DNA of 64,000 nt, from contig OY829326.1 in the NCBI GenBank assembly GCA_963691655.1, positions 149,686,998 through 149,750,997 on the forward strand. Direction: 5' to 3'. The notes under the pieces are model-generated. The model searched no databases. It saw only the letters and a program-made list of their open reading frames with translations, and had not been told where the DNA came from. The translations under genes were made by a program, and so were the position numbers. Position 1 is the stretch's first letter, and every line of letters begins with the position of its first letter. Source of the stretch: Toxonevra muliebris. Its lineage: Eukaryota; Arthropoda; Insecta; Diptera; Pallopteridae. Of the stretch, positions 1 through 11,349 are shown piece after piece.

Positions 1-192
1 TGACTCATGTTGGGCTTGCAGAGAAGATAAGGAATACGCAAAGCATAACTTAGGACAGTGCATTGCACTTATCCATACTCGAAGAAGCCATCAGGACGAC
101 CATTAAATACCAGACGCCAATATGTACTCCATTAAACTAGGGTAAATACTAAAATTTTTGGCGGAGGTTGGACTTACTGTAAGTACTGTAAG
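1..192. other. Non-coding flank, nothing recognised
   Basis: No open frame, RNA gene or repeat with clear ends is visible before the MITE that starts at 193. Confidence 0.5.
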
Positions 193-486
193 CAGTGTGG
201 CCAACTCAGCGCTTTTCCCGCTGATTTTAGTGCTTTTTGAAAATTAAAACGCGGAAAAAAGTGATTTAGCGCTCTGCACGTTTTTTCAATTTAAAATATC
301 TTTGAAAATTCTAAGAGATTTTCATTGACTAGAAGTATCAGATGTGTGCCTGTATTAGTGAAAAAGTTTAAATGTATTGAGTTTTCTCGCACTTTTATAA
401 GGAAAAAAATTTAACGCTTTTTTTTAAGAAAATACGCGTTTACTCTTCATTTTAGCGGATTTTGAAAAAAGAAATTGGCCACACTG
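193..486. mobile_element. hAT-like MITE, about 294 bp
   Basis: The left end reads CAGTGTGGCCAA and the right end is its reverse complement, TTGGCCACACTG. Sub-terminal sequence also pairs across the element (GCTGATTTTAGTGC near the left, its approximate complement near the right). The flanking octamers, ACTGTAAG at 185-192 and ACAGAAAG at 487-494, agree at 6 of 8 positions, as expected for an old 8-bp hAT duplication. It contains no coding frame. The hAT assignment is inferred from the CAG start and the 8-bp flank. Confidence 0.6.
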
Positions 487-3400
487 ACAGAAAGTGGGTG
501 AATGGGCACAATAAATCATAGGTCACAGTGCATTCCTTCCCCAATAAATAAACAATAGTAGAAAAATAGAAAATAATCTCAGTTTTAAAAAAACTTTGTT
601 TTAAAAAAGTTCCAAAAAGAAAAATGAAATAAATCCCGAAGAAAGTGAAATAAATCGTAAACGAAAAATGAAATAAGTTTCATTTTTTTTGGAGTTATTT
701 CATTATAATGTCATTGTTGAATTTGTGTCGCTAAATTATTCGTTTGAAAACACTGATATAGACGATACAACATGTGCGCAAATTTTGTGCACATACTCAA
801 TTTCAGGTGTGTTCTAAAAATATAAATTTTGAAAGAGTTTTTTTCTGGCGATATACAACAAAAGCAAAAGTATATATCAATTTTCATATATATTCGTTCA
901 CATTTGTTCATACCACAAGTGCCCGCCCACATGTTGTATTGTGCTCAGTTAGTTTGGTTATTTCTACGATTCACGCCTACTATTTCGTTTTTATACTTTT
1001 ATAATAAGTGCAGGGAAAGGTTAATCTTAAAAAGTCGGTATTAAAATTGACCAATATCACGACTTTACAGTGAAAATTGCAATTTCCAATACAACATACA
1101 AATTTGGGCCTAGAACCAACAACACTGTTTAGCATCGTTTTACAAATATCTATTTTATTCAACGGCATATTTACAGTGAAGGACAAAAATCTACTTAGAT
1201 TTGCAGAGGACAAAAAATACACTCAGCTTATTTGTATCACATTGTCTATTGTTCCTCATTTAATTTTAGTTTCAATAGGATGTCATCAAATACCTAGAAT
1301 GACTTAAAACTACAAATTTTTCTTTTTTTCTTTCAAAAAATAATTTTCAAAAAATAAACACACACAATTAGACTGGCGCTAGCTTAAAAAAATACATGTA
1401 TATCCGCCCAGGAAATTATCAAAATCACTTTTGCATTATTTTTCTACAATTTTTCCTACTAGTGTTACGAAATCACTTGAGTTTTAAAAGAGAAACATAA
1501 ACTCAAAAACTAAATTACATACCTTTGAAGATGATTTCTCAGTAAATTCAATTTTAATTTAACACTATAGTGTTTTGTTATTTTTACCAACTGCAATACT
1601 GCAAAAAAGCAAACAAATATTTAAACTCAATTTTCAATTTATATAAAACCTAAAAATTGTTCATGTATTAATGAAATGAAAATAAAGTTATCACTTTGTG
1701 TATGCAACTTCATTTATCACACATTTTTTATATGACAACTCAAATACAGACGAGGAGTTGTAGGTAGTGAAATAAATGAACTTCAAAACGACTGTGCCGG
1801 AATGTTGCTGTGGTTGCTGTTGTTGCAATCTTGTCTGCGGCGGCGGCGGCGGCGTTGGTGCAACATTAACTTCTTCTTTTTTTTCGTATCTGCGTGTATC
1901 TACGCTTACCACAACAAGTTACTCAGTGCTTTGCCTTAATCTGTCATATTTTCTTTCACTAATTGGAACATATTTTCTGCATTCGACAAGGCACTGTGAC
2001 ATTTTGTTGCACGTGAGTTTAGTTCGAGTATTGGAAGCGGAACGTGAAGTTCGTAAATTTGATGGGGATTTATGCATCCCGTGTGTTGTTTGTGGTTGAT
2101 TAAGTTATCATTTTATTTATCAAAATAATGCGTTTCTTACAAAAATATAAGTATGTAATCGTTGAAGTTTTGGAGGTACTACATAAAATATCATATGCGA
2201 GGATCAGATTGTAACTGATATAAAAAAAATTAACTCCATCTTTGGAACAAACTTGAACTGAATTATCAATTTACTGAAGAAGTATGGAATACAATTTTAC
2301 TAGAGTTTAACTTTATTTTTACTCAAAAACTCATTACCTTCTCCTAGATACAACAGGAAAAGAAAAACCTGAAATAACTTTAAAAAATATTAATAAATTC
2401 TTAACCCTTTTAAGCATATAATAATAATAAGTATGCTAGAACATTTTAAAACACTAAATACATACTACCTACTACTTAAGTTTTAGGAAAAAATAAATGC
2501 ATGTATATCAATAATTCATAAGTCTAATTAATAACGCCTACTTGCTGTTGCTGGAAACACACGCTAATATGCGTTAGAACCTTGTTTTGAGGGCGCGCGC
2601 GCCAGCTTAAGATTAAAGCCTAAAATGCCGACATATCCTCGCAGTAAAGTTATGGCTCAGCATATGCCACACTGGTCGTTTGTTGGTGCCTTATTGATAT
2701 TCAAATAAACATAAAAGTTTTTTTTTTTTTTCTGTTTTTGAAAACAGTTTTGAAAATCGGATTCTGGTGGCGATAGCATGGATGGCAGCGGCATTCTACC
2801 GCCAAAATCAAAGAGTTCACGCCTGAGGTGTTAAACTAATTTCTTCAACAAAAAATAAAAATTTTTAAATTGTTTGCCAAAAACCACTGTCCAATGTTGG
2901 CTAATCAGTATGTGAAACACATCAATCTGCTTATATTTAACACTGTTTAACAAAAGTTAAAAGCCTATAATTTGCCAAAATTTCGTATATGATTTATGTA
3001 AGATTTTTATGAGTGCTTATATACAAATTTTGAGTAGAAAACTGAAAAATTAAATTTTTTAAATTGTTATATATCTTGCAAATTATTATTGGCAATAATA
3101 ATTTGGAAGGCAAAGAACTTTACTGAAGTAAAAGTTTTTCTAATTAACGCTTCAGGGAGCCTCAGCATTTTTCGAGCAATTGTGTCGTAAACAATGATAC
3201 AACTAAAAATCAAGTTCTTTGAAAAATATGTCTCTAAACTCCTGCTGGACATCCTCATTGAGTACTGTTGTAATACTAAGTATCAAATGTTGCTTTAAGC
3301 TTAAGCTCTTAAGTAGCTCTTAAACTATTGCATCAATTGTTGAAATTTTCCACGTAAATTACAATGCTTTGAATTGTTTACATTCTGACGTAAACTACGC

Positions 3401-3492
3401 ATAAAGAAAGGTAAACAATGTTAAAACAACGCAAAATTAGTGCAACTCTCAACTTTGCCGAACATCTAATATGCTGACTCAGACATCTTAGT
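487..3492. other. Non-coding stretch with simple repeats
   Basis: This is AT-rich DNA without a supported gene. It contains (GCG)6 at 1837-1854 beside a CTG/TTG-rich patch, which produces long low-complexity frames on both strands between about 1690 and 2100. It also contains an alternating GCGCGCGCGC tract near 2594. A short terminal exon or 5' untranslated exon could hide at 1690-2100, but no conserved protein is recognisable. Confidence 0.4.
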
Positions 3493-3494
3493 TA

Positions 3495-4787
3495 TTGGGA
3501 GTATGAATGTATAAACTAAACTAAACAAATTGTGACTAACTTCATATCCATCATACCCGCCATTTTTTTGACATTGACAGCTATTCTATCTCGAAGAGCG
3601 CCAAAAACACCATAAGAATTGAGCTGTCAAATAATTTTCCTAATTTTACAAAAGTGTTTTACTATAGCTGAAAATGTCGAATTTCGTGCCAGCAAAACAA
3701 CATTTGCGGGAAGTTTTAATTTGCTTCTTCCATTTACAGAAAAACGCAACTGAAGCACATCGTTTACTCACTGAAGCTTATCCTGACTGTGCTATAGACG
3801 TTAGAATGTGTCAGGTGTGGTATGCCCGTTTCAAAAGTGGTGATTTTGATGTTGAAGACAGGGAACGTTCAGGCGGCCCGAAAAAGTTCGAAGATGAAGA
3901 ATTGAAGGCATTACTCGAAGAAGATTCATGTCAAACGCAACAAGAACTTGCAGAATCTTTAGGACTTGATCAATCAACCATTTCTAAACGATTAAAAGCA
4001 TTGGGAATGATTCAAAAGCAAGGAAATTGGGTGCCGTACGAATTGAAACCGAGAGACGTCGAACGACGAGTTTTCACATGTGAACTGCTGATTGAACGAC
4101 AGAAAAGAAAGAGTTTTATGCATCGTATTGTGACTGGCCATGAAAAGTGGATACGTTACGATAACCCAAAGCGTAAAAAATCATGGGGACCGCCCGGACA
4201 TGCATCAACATCAACGGCAAAGCTGAACATCCATGGATCCAAGCTCATGCCGTGTATTTGGTGGGATATGAACGGTGTCGTGTATTATGAGCTGTTGAAA
4301 CCAAATGAAACGATCACTGGCAACCGCTACCGACTACAATTGATGCGTTCGAGCCGAGCATTAAAGGATAAGAGACCAGAATATGAGAATAGACACGACG
4401 AAGTTATTCTTAAGCACGACAATGCCCGGCCGCATGTTGCAAGGAAAGTAAAAACATACTTGGAAACGCTGAAATGGGAAGTGCTACCCCACCCGCCGTA
4501 TTCTCCAGACATTGCTCCTTCTGATTATCACTTGTTCCGATCGATGACACAAGGCCTGGCTGAACAGCACTTCCGTTCTTTCGAAAAACTCAAAAAATGG
4601 GTCGATTCGTGGATAGCCTCAAAAGATGAGGAGTTCTTTCGACGCGGAATCCGTATGCTACCAGAAAGATGGGAACAGGTTGTGGCTAACGATGGACAAT
4701 ACTTTAAAGAATAAATTTATAATCACTTTTTCACAATAAATGTCCAAATTACGAAAAAAATACGAGTTTATACATTCATACTCCCAA
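3495..4787 (+). mobile_element. mariner element, copy A (full length)
   Basis: The terminal inverted repeats begin TTGGGAGTATGAATGTATAA and are identical at the two ends over this stretch. Each end is flanked by TA (3493-3494 and 4788-4789), the standard mariner target duplication. The length of 1293 bp is normal for mariner. The left sub-terminal region differs from the other three copies, reading AAACTAAACTAAAC where they read AAACTCGTAATT. It carries one transposase frame on the plus strand. Confidence 0.95.
3674..4714 (+). CDS. mariner transposase, intact frame but D156H
   Basis: This 346-residue DD34D mariner transposase would bind the element's inverted repeats and cut and rejoin DNA in the nucleus. 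Residues 1-112 hold paired helix-turn-helix DNA-binding regions, and the linker motif WVPYEL is at 119-124. The catalytic domain has HDNARPH (Asp249) and SPDIAPSDYHLF (Asp284). These numbers coincide with Mos1. The first catalytic Asp, expected in TGDEKW, is replaced by His156 (codon CAT at 4139-4141, one G-to-C change from GAT). The frame is otherwise uninterrupted and ends GQYFKE. From the known chemistry of the family I infer that the protein binds DNA but cannot cleave. Start chosen: the ATG that gives the family N-terminus MSNFVPAKQ, shared with the other copies. Confidence 0.95.
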   Translation: MSNFVPAKQHLREVLICFFHLQKNATEAHRLLTEAYPDCAIDVRMCQVWYARFKSGDFDVEDRERSGGPKKFEDEELKALLEEDSCQTQQELAESLGLDQSTISKRLKALGMIQKQGNWVPYELKPRDVERRVFTCELLIERQKRKSFMHRIVTGHEKWIRYDNPKRKKSWGPPGHASTSTAKLNIHGSKLMPCIWWDMNGVVYYELLKPNETITGNRYRLQLMRSSRALKDKRPEYENRHDEVILKHDNARPHVARKVKTYLETLKWEVLPHPPYSPDIAPSDYHLFRSMTQGLAEQHFRSFEKLKKWVDSWIASKDEEFFRRGIRMLPERWEQVVANDGQYFKE

Positions 4788-4789
4788 TA

Positions 4790-5540
4790 ATTATTTATTT
4801 TTAGTTCTATTGTATAAGGTTTTCTTTGGGTCACCACTTTCCTTCATTTTCAACAACACATGTTATATACTTTGAGGTTAGGAAGTCCTTGAAGAAGATT
4901 AGCTTAAGATTAGTGTCCTAATAAAAAACTAATCTTGCTTTTCGACTTGTCCCTATGAGGGGTAACGGAACCGCCTTAGCATAAGCTGCCAAAATTTTCT
5001 ATCCTACGTTGTAAACCAACTTTCTCCTGCCTTTGGTTATTCTTCAATGTTTAAAAATATTCTTGTATTCCCATGCCAGTTAAGTGTACTTTGTGCAACA
5101 TACAAGGTCTACTTCCAGTAATTCTTATTTTGAGTGTAAAACTTATCAAATCGCGATTTTTAGTTAAGCCAGCAAAATTGCGTCGAGATTGCTCAGAGCA
5201 TTCCCAAGTTATTTTTGATTGTGGGCCTCTATTGGGCACTGCTATTGGGGTTCCAGTTGAAATCAGAAAAGCAATGTCCATCTGGTTTCCAGGAACTACT
5301 ATCTTGAATGGGAGGTCCTGAATAATGTTAAACAGCAGCGAAATATGGAAACTTGGTGAACGGCCGTACACATCCCGTACACGTATTTGGCAGCAAGGTG
5401 TTTATGGTACTTACTTTGAATCTAATTATCATATTACTCACTGATGTTTTTCAATTTAAAAAACTGCTTTCCAACGTAGTGGTTTCAGCACCGTATTACA
5501 AACTTATTTTGGGTCAGCAAGGACCATGTATGTATAGACA
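4790..5540. other. Non-coding stretch
   Basis: No supported gene. Opposing frames near 5050-5370 contain CTLCN and EHSQVIFDCGPL, faintly like the Cys-rich C-terminal tail of non-LTR retrotransposons, but too little remains for a call. Confidence 0.35.
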
Positions 5541-5624
5541 CATCGTCGCCTGAGTATTGATTTGGCGTATAGGTATAGGAATACTTATACACATACGCCA
5601 AATCAATTCTCAGGCTACGACATC
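5541..5624. repeat. Hairpin-forming inverted repeat, arms about 40 bp
   Basis: The left arm includes GCCTGAGTATTGATTTGGCG and the right arm includes CGCCAAATCAATTCTCAGGC, its near-perfect reverse complement. Almost no loop separates them, so the region can form a stem of roughly 40 bp with a few mismatches. No terminal duplication or coding content is visible. Confidence 0.75.
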
Positions 5625-5959
5625 TTTTGTTTTTCACGTAACATTCGGATGGACCCTGTTGTATCTGTAGTTCTCTTCTAACAAATTCTGACCCAACAAA
5701 CACAGAACCAGTGGATGATATTTCACCCAAATTTCATATTCGATCATTTACTTCCCTCTCTATAACTTCAAATTCAAGAAACAATAATAATTTTTGGCAA
5801 AAATTGCTAAACTTAAAAGGGACTTAGTTTTATATCTTGACAGTTTTCAAAAATTTGTGGGGAATGTTTGCCCCTGAGAAAATTCTGATATTCCAGCACC
5901 CATTCTAATTATTAACAAGGAACATTTTCTGCGATAACAGTATGAATGGATTATTATTA

Positions 5960-7058
5960 CACTGTGCCACAAAATTGAGCTTCTTCCATCGGACTGGCAA
6001 TTTGACATATAGTTATAAGTAATTTGGAGTCGCTGAGCTCAAATCTGAGCCATTTTGCTCCATCACGTCAGGTTTTTGAGATAACGGTACATGACATCAT
6101 GAAAAAGGCTTTATTAAGACTGTACCAGGACATTTTTAATTTATGTCTTATCGTTTTTGATGTCTATAGAAAAGTTATTTAATAGAAAAAGGAGTACATT
6201 TTGTGTGAACTCAAGAATTCTCCATCTAAGCTTAAAACAATATTGCCTACAGGCTAAAGGAATGATAAAAGTATTATGGTGTGTTTGGAAAAAAGTCTGC
6301 TTATCAAAAGGTATGGGGGTCCTAGAACATAAAAACACCCTTCACCCCCTTATTTTTGGAAAAATTACCTCACAAAGATAAACGTTAGGGAGTAAAATGG
6401 TCTTCAGATTCCAGCTCAGCGGCAACAAATTACTCTAAACTATATGTGAAATCGCCAGTCCGATTTTGGGTGTTGAATAGTGTTATTTTTGGAAAATGGG
6501 TCTGTAAAACTGCTGAATTTTTTGAAAAGAGGGTTCAGAGGTAGAGGAACGGTGTCATTACAAAAATTTGTTAGCTTATTGTGCTGAACAACTTTGGTTA
6601 ACCCTTCAGAGGGCACGCTCTGAAAATTTACACGAGAGGGCGCGCCTCGGCAATTTGGCCGCAAGGTAAATTTGATAGCATCTACTGCAACTTTTCCTTT
6701 TTTTTAGCATGAAATCATTAAAGTAAAATAATAAGCTGCATCTCAAAACTTACAACGTAATTTGGGTGGCAGTGACTAGCTACTATGATTTGTATTTGAA
6801 AAACACAAATTAAATAGTTGGCGGCAAATTTGCCGTGGCGCGCCCTCTGTCCTTTTAAGGCGTGAAATTCATATTTATTATGTTAAGTATTTTTTCTTCA
6901 GTCCTTGAAGACTCCAATCTTCCGACGGCAATACCAGATTGTGTGAGAACTAGACATAATGGAGAAAGAATAACTTCAGGTTCGTGATTAGGGCACTAAA
7001 AATTTCCTAATACTGTCGGAAAAAGACAAAGCAAAAGTTGAAATTTTGTTGCACTGTG
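5960..7058. mobile_element. CAC-terminus DNA element with TTA duplication
   Basis: The left end reads CACTGTGCCACAAAATT. The right end, reverse complemented, reads CACAGTGCAACAAAATTT. TTA flanks both sides (5957-5959 and 7059-7061). No transposase frame remains. The right half, read in reverse, shares segments with the left arm of the palindromic element at 26632-27744: the terminal 20 bp, CAAAGTTGTT, and a CCTCTACCTCTGAACCCTC patch. It is therefore a relative of that family. The interior is interrupted by a separate MITE at 6602-6854. A CMC/Chapaev3-like or Harbinger-like origin is inferred from termini and duplication length. Confidence 0.7.
6602..6854. mobile_element. piggyBac-like MITE nested in the CAC element
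   Basis: TTAA occurs on both sides (6598-6601 and 6855-6858). The termini read CCCTTCAGAGGGCACGC on the left and, reverse complemented, AAGGACAGAGGGCGCGCC on the right. Longer inner arms share GAGAGGGCGCGCC and CGGCAATTTGGCCGC or close variants. TTAA targets with a CCC terminus fit piggyBac-type derivatives. It is GC-rich compared with its surroundings and has no coding frame. Confidence 0.55.
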
Positions 7059-7061
7059 TTA

Positions 7062-9500
7062 TCAATCTCCCAACCATTTGAAACATGTGAATCAGATCCA
7101 CTAGACAACTGAAGCACAGTGTTTTGGTGATTTACGGCAACAGCGCACACCGGTTATTTTCCATGTCTCAACTGGTATTTGATCAGAGGCGCATACTTTA
7201 TTGATTTTCATTTTGGAAAACTACACCTCATAACCATTCAAGGGTTGAAAATTATTTATATTGAAAGGATCTAAGTGATTTTTTAACTTTTTTTTTTCAC
7301 CTGAGTTCTGAGAGATTTTTTAGAAATATCAGTAACTTGTCCATAAATCTCATATAAGCATTGATGAGGAACATTGACGCTTTCTGAAACAAACAGGATA
7401 TTCTATATGCTTTGTTGTTTCACGGAGGATACATAAAGTATCTACATAGATTGAGGTATTACGATTCTCCTCTCTGTTCTATTGTATCTGAATAGTGCAA
7501 CAAGCTAATTTTAACTGCTTGCGTTTCAGGCCAACAAATATTCAACATGGAGTAAGATTAGTCTAAAATAAGTGTGTTTATCATAAAAGTGCAAAATCGC
7601 ACAAGGAGAATTGATCTGAAGAGAAAAGACTCGATGAAGACAACCAAAACGCAAACCAGCCCCTCAAAGTAATATCTAACTGCAGTACCGCGGGGATAGT
7701 GGTTGGCGCTCATAGGAGTAAGGTTTAGTTCGTAGTGGGTATTACTGAAAATATCCTGCCTGCATGTGAAACGTGCATTGAATACTTCGTTGCTGACTCT
7801 CCTTTTTCATATTATTCTTAAAGCATATTTTTTTTTTAATGATTTAAAAGAAATATTTTGCCTTAGAAATTATAACTACTATACATAAACAAACAAATTT
7901 TTACTTTCACACATTTTAAAACACAAGAACTAACAATAACAAAAATACATACATACATACTATATATATAACAATTATCTTTTATTGTATGCTCGCAATC
8001 AACCTGTCAAAACAAATAAACAACTATTGCATTGTTTGCTGCATGTGTATGTACAGTGTGACATGTCAAATGTAGCATCAGGAATAGCAGCAAGAGCAGC
8101 ATATTCTTTATTCTATAGTTTTTTTTTTACTTTTACAAAAAAAAATTCTTTAAGCTGTCAACTTAAAATTTGATTAACAAATAATAGAACCATGTATATA
8201 AAAAAAGAATATTTTTGAAATTATAATCTATGAGAACGAAGGTGAAAGTTTTGCTTCCGCATAAGTTTATATGTGTTTATTATTTTATGTCTTTATACTT
8301 TTATTATTGTTATTATTAAAATTTTTCTTTTGAATTTTCTTCTTTTTTTTTCAAGATAGGTAAATTGTGAAGCGCCTTAATCCTTGCCTACTATTTCTCA
8401 CACAGGGAGAATCTTCTCCTATTTTTTTTTTTTTTTTTTTTGCTCAATCTTTGACATATTTCTTTGTTAAATTGAGTTATCATTTTTACATTACAATAGG
8501 CTGAGAAACACCTTCCCTGTAAGTGAGATTGTAAATGATTACAATAGCAGCAGCACGGTGTGAATAGTACTGAAGAATCTTTGCTTTTGTTTTCATTTCT
8601 GTGTGTACTCTCAAAATGTCAGAATGTGGAGTGAATCTTTTATAATGCAATGATTTATTGCAGGAGAATTGAAGAAATTCACGGTCAGGGACATAGAATT
8701 GAAAGTGTTTTACTTCTTAAAGGAGTGTTTAGTTTTTTTAAAATAAAGATACTTTTTTGAGAAGTCATTGTCTAAAAAATTGTATCAAGTTATTTGTTTG
8801 TTTGTTCTTAATGCGTTTTTAATAAATAGTTAAAATGATAATAAAATCCTTAACAATACCCTAAACAAACTAGAAACAAATTGCCATCACTTTTTATTTT
8901 TTGTGTTTTGTTTGAAAAAAAACTTCATCTTTACTTTAACATTATTTTCTCATGCCATTTAGTATTCATTTCCTGTTCATCAAAAACTGTATAAAAATAT
9001 TCACAGGATATAGCGTGCCATATGATACGCTTAAATAAATATTAAACTAAATTGAAAATTTGCTTAAAAGTTATATAAAAAAACCTAAATTTTACGCTTG
9101 AATGATTCTGTTCTTATGTGAAGATCGTGCGGTGTTGAAAGCAAATTGTAAATTCCAGCCATTAGATAAACTTAATACTTTTTCAACATGAAATACTCAA
9201 CTAGCTGTAAATACTGGTAAAAAGGATAACTGCAAAATGATAAAAAGCAGCACGATAAATGTTTTAGCAAAATAAACATCCTGAATAGGAAGGCATGACA
9301 GTGTGGGAGTTTTGGTTTTCAGAAATACATATTAAAGAACAAATTCTTAAATATTGTAGTATGAAATAAAATGTATGCATGCTAAAAAATGCCAATAAAT
9401 TGTTGTGTTCATTAAAAAGTTTAATGGAACTTATTGCTTTATTCAAATACTTTCCAGTAGAGTAAAATTAAACAAAAACTACATAGTTTTTTGAGGTTGT
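7062..9500. other. Non-coding stretch with simple repeats
   Basis: AT-rich sequence with no supported gene. It holds a CATA microsatellite at 7945-7961, a T20 run at 8422-8441, and a possible 118-bp element (8404-8521) with CAGGGAGAAT and CAGGGAAGGT ends but no matching flanks. Confidence 0.4.
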
Positions 9501-10686
9501 CTAAGTTACAAGGCAAGGAATATCAGTGCAAACCTGGGAAGTACACATCTTGCGAAACACGTCCGTAGAGGAATCTCGCAAGGAGAGATTATTCCACTCC
9601 TGCTTTAACTATATGAGAAACACGGTAACCTGGTCAGGTTGAACAGGGAAGGTGTTGAAGTTGTAGCATATGACGTGACGCGACTCTGATGGTATCAGGG
9701 CTCATGGCCAAAACATAATCAGTAGAATCATGCAAAGAGGGTGAACTCAGTTTCCGGGCCAAATACTGTAGGCTTGGCGTAAGCCAAAGTAAACTCTTGG
9801 TGTTGCTCAAACGGGCTATCGGTTAACCCTCTTAAAACTGGTGTTATTCTTTTCACCAGGAGAAGGAAAGTGGATGGTCTCGTTTTACCAGTACTCAGAG
9901 GAATCACTATTCAGCTATCCCAAGAAGTGAAATATGTAGGAGTCATTCTAGATACCAAACTTCTTTGGCGTTCTCATGTTGAGCTAAAGGTATCCAAGGC
10001 ATTGGCAGCTTTTTGCCAATGTAAGGTTATTTTTGGCAAAACATGGGGCTTATCGCATTATAAAGTCTTATAGCTTTATAAGGCTATGATTCGACCCATC
10101 ATCACCTATGCATCCACAGTCTGGTGGAGCAGACTTAATGTTGACACCGTTAGGAAAGCTCTTGCCAGACTTCAGAGGACTGTGGCCATTTGCTGTACGG
10201 GAGCTTTTCTGTGTATCTGTGTATTTAGTGAGAGTCAGGCTGCGCTTAAATCCTTGCTTAATCCTCTAACCAAGTCTAAACTGGTTATGCATTGCAAATC
10301 CAGGCTTGATTGTGTTGGAAAACACAATAGCCTGCTGTTGATATGGGTAGGCAGCTGGTGGGATTATATACAGGTCATTTCTCTTGGGCCAAACATATGC
10401 ATATGATTGGCCTGGGAGCTAGTGCCGTCTGTGGTTTGGAGGAAGAATGTGAAGAGACGGCGGATCACTTTCTTCGTGTCTACCCCGCTTTCTGTCGGAT
10501 CAGAGTAAGCATATTTGGTACTGGAGTGTTGGGAGACGAACACCTGAGCTCTCTAACACCGCAGGATCTGCTAAGATTTATTAATAAATCTGGTAGATTT
10601 AAAGAATAGCAAAAGGGAACACAGGATATAGTACAATGGACGTAAAACTTCTTTTGTCTGTTCAAACAAAAAAAAAAAAAAAAAAA
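9500..10686 (+). pseudogene. LOA/I-type non-LTR retrotransposon 3' fragment
   Basis: A 5'-truncated, decayed copy of a retrotransposon polyprotein. Near 9563 the translation RGISQGEIIPLLL matches the reverse transcriptase RGxPQGGVLSPLL box and runs straight into a stop. GVEVVAYDVT near 9655 is the YADD box with residues deleted, so the active site is lost. NPLKTGVILFTRRRK follows at about 9824, then the segment YVGVILDTKLLW at 9930. RPIITYASTVWW at about 10092 is the usual post-RT segment. The fragment ends in a Cys/His-like tail, CGLEEECEETADHFL, near 10430, and an A19 tract at 10668-10686. At least two frame changes are needed to read through. Clade is inferred from the order RT, RNase H-type linker, Cys/His tail. 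Confidence 0.8.
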
Positions 10687-10689
10687 GCC

Positions 10690-11340
10690 AAAGTAAAATT
10701 GAACTGATGTTTTTGAAACTCAGTTTTCACCGTCCGTAGCTCAATGAGTAAACTTTCTCTCTCCACTAGCTACTTAGGAGTTATCCCTGATTCTGAGAGA
10801 CTAAAAATCGTGTGGAAAAAATAAGAATAGTATTCTATGGCTTTTTTTTGTTTTTTATTTTTGTACGTTGGCAGGTGGAATTTTGCATAGATACCGCAGA
10901 ACTCCAGTTCTACGGTTATGTTGGATTCCTACCACCTTCTTCCACTCTCCCCGCGGGACTACCTCTAAGTATTACTTCGCGGGGCTGGATCAGCTTAAGC
11001 TGTGCATCGTTAATTACGGACTTGTTCGTTTTGCCGTCTTAGCCGTTCAAGGCGTCGCAGTTCTTGAATCACAGTAGCAGCCATGCTGCAAATGCTGTTC
11101 CATCCTTGTGTTCACGCCGGCATATGTTTAACCAAATTGATTGGTGTAATTCAAGGCGGATTTAACATGGTGGTAGCAGCATTACAACAAGTACAACGTA
11201 ACAATAACAACACGCTACTTTGTTGTTGCTAAAAATCGTAATTTGTCAAAAGCACAAGAACAAATGCATGGAAAACAAAAAAAAAAAAAAACAAAGATTT
11301 TGATAGTTAAGATTATCTTCATATAAAAAAAAATAGAGAA
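10690..11340. other. Repeat-derived sequence, unresolved
   Basis: No supported gene. CCGTAGCTCAATGAGTAA at about 10732 resembles a tRNA A-box, so part of this stretch may be SINE-derived. The GC content rises between 10880 and 11160, and the sequence reads more like a retrotransposon 3' region on the minus strand than host DNA, but no domain is certain. Confidence 0.3.
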
Positions 11341-11349
11341 GAAGCAGAA

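Noticed and set aside
1691..2099. Opposing frames with poly-Pro/Gln (minus) and poly-Cys/Gly (plus)
   Set aside because: Both come from a (GCG)n and CTG-rich patch. A host exon remains possible, but nothing beyond low complexity supports it.
5051..5371. Opposing frames of 82 and 106 codons
   Set aside because: CTLCN and EHSQVIFDCG hint at a LINE tail, but spacing and context do not confirm it.
8404..8521. 118-bp hAT MITE with CAGGGAGAAT and CAGGGAAGGT ends
   Set aside because: The ends are similar, but the flanking octamers do not match and the interior is mostly a T run.
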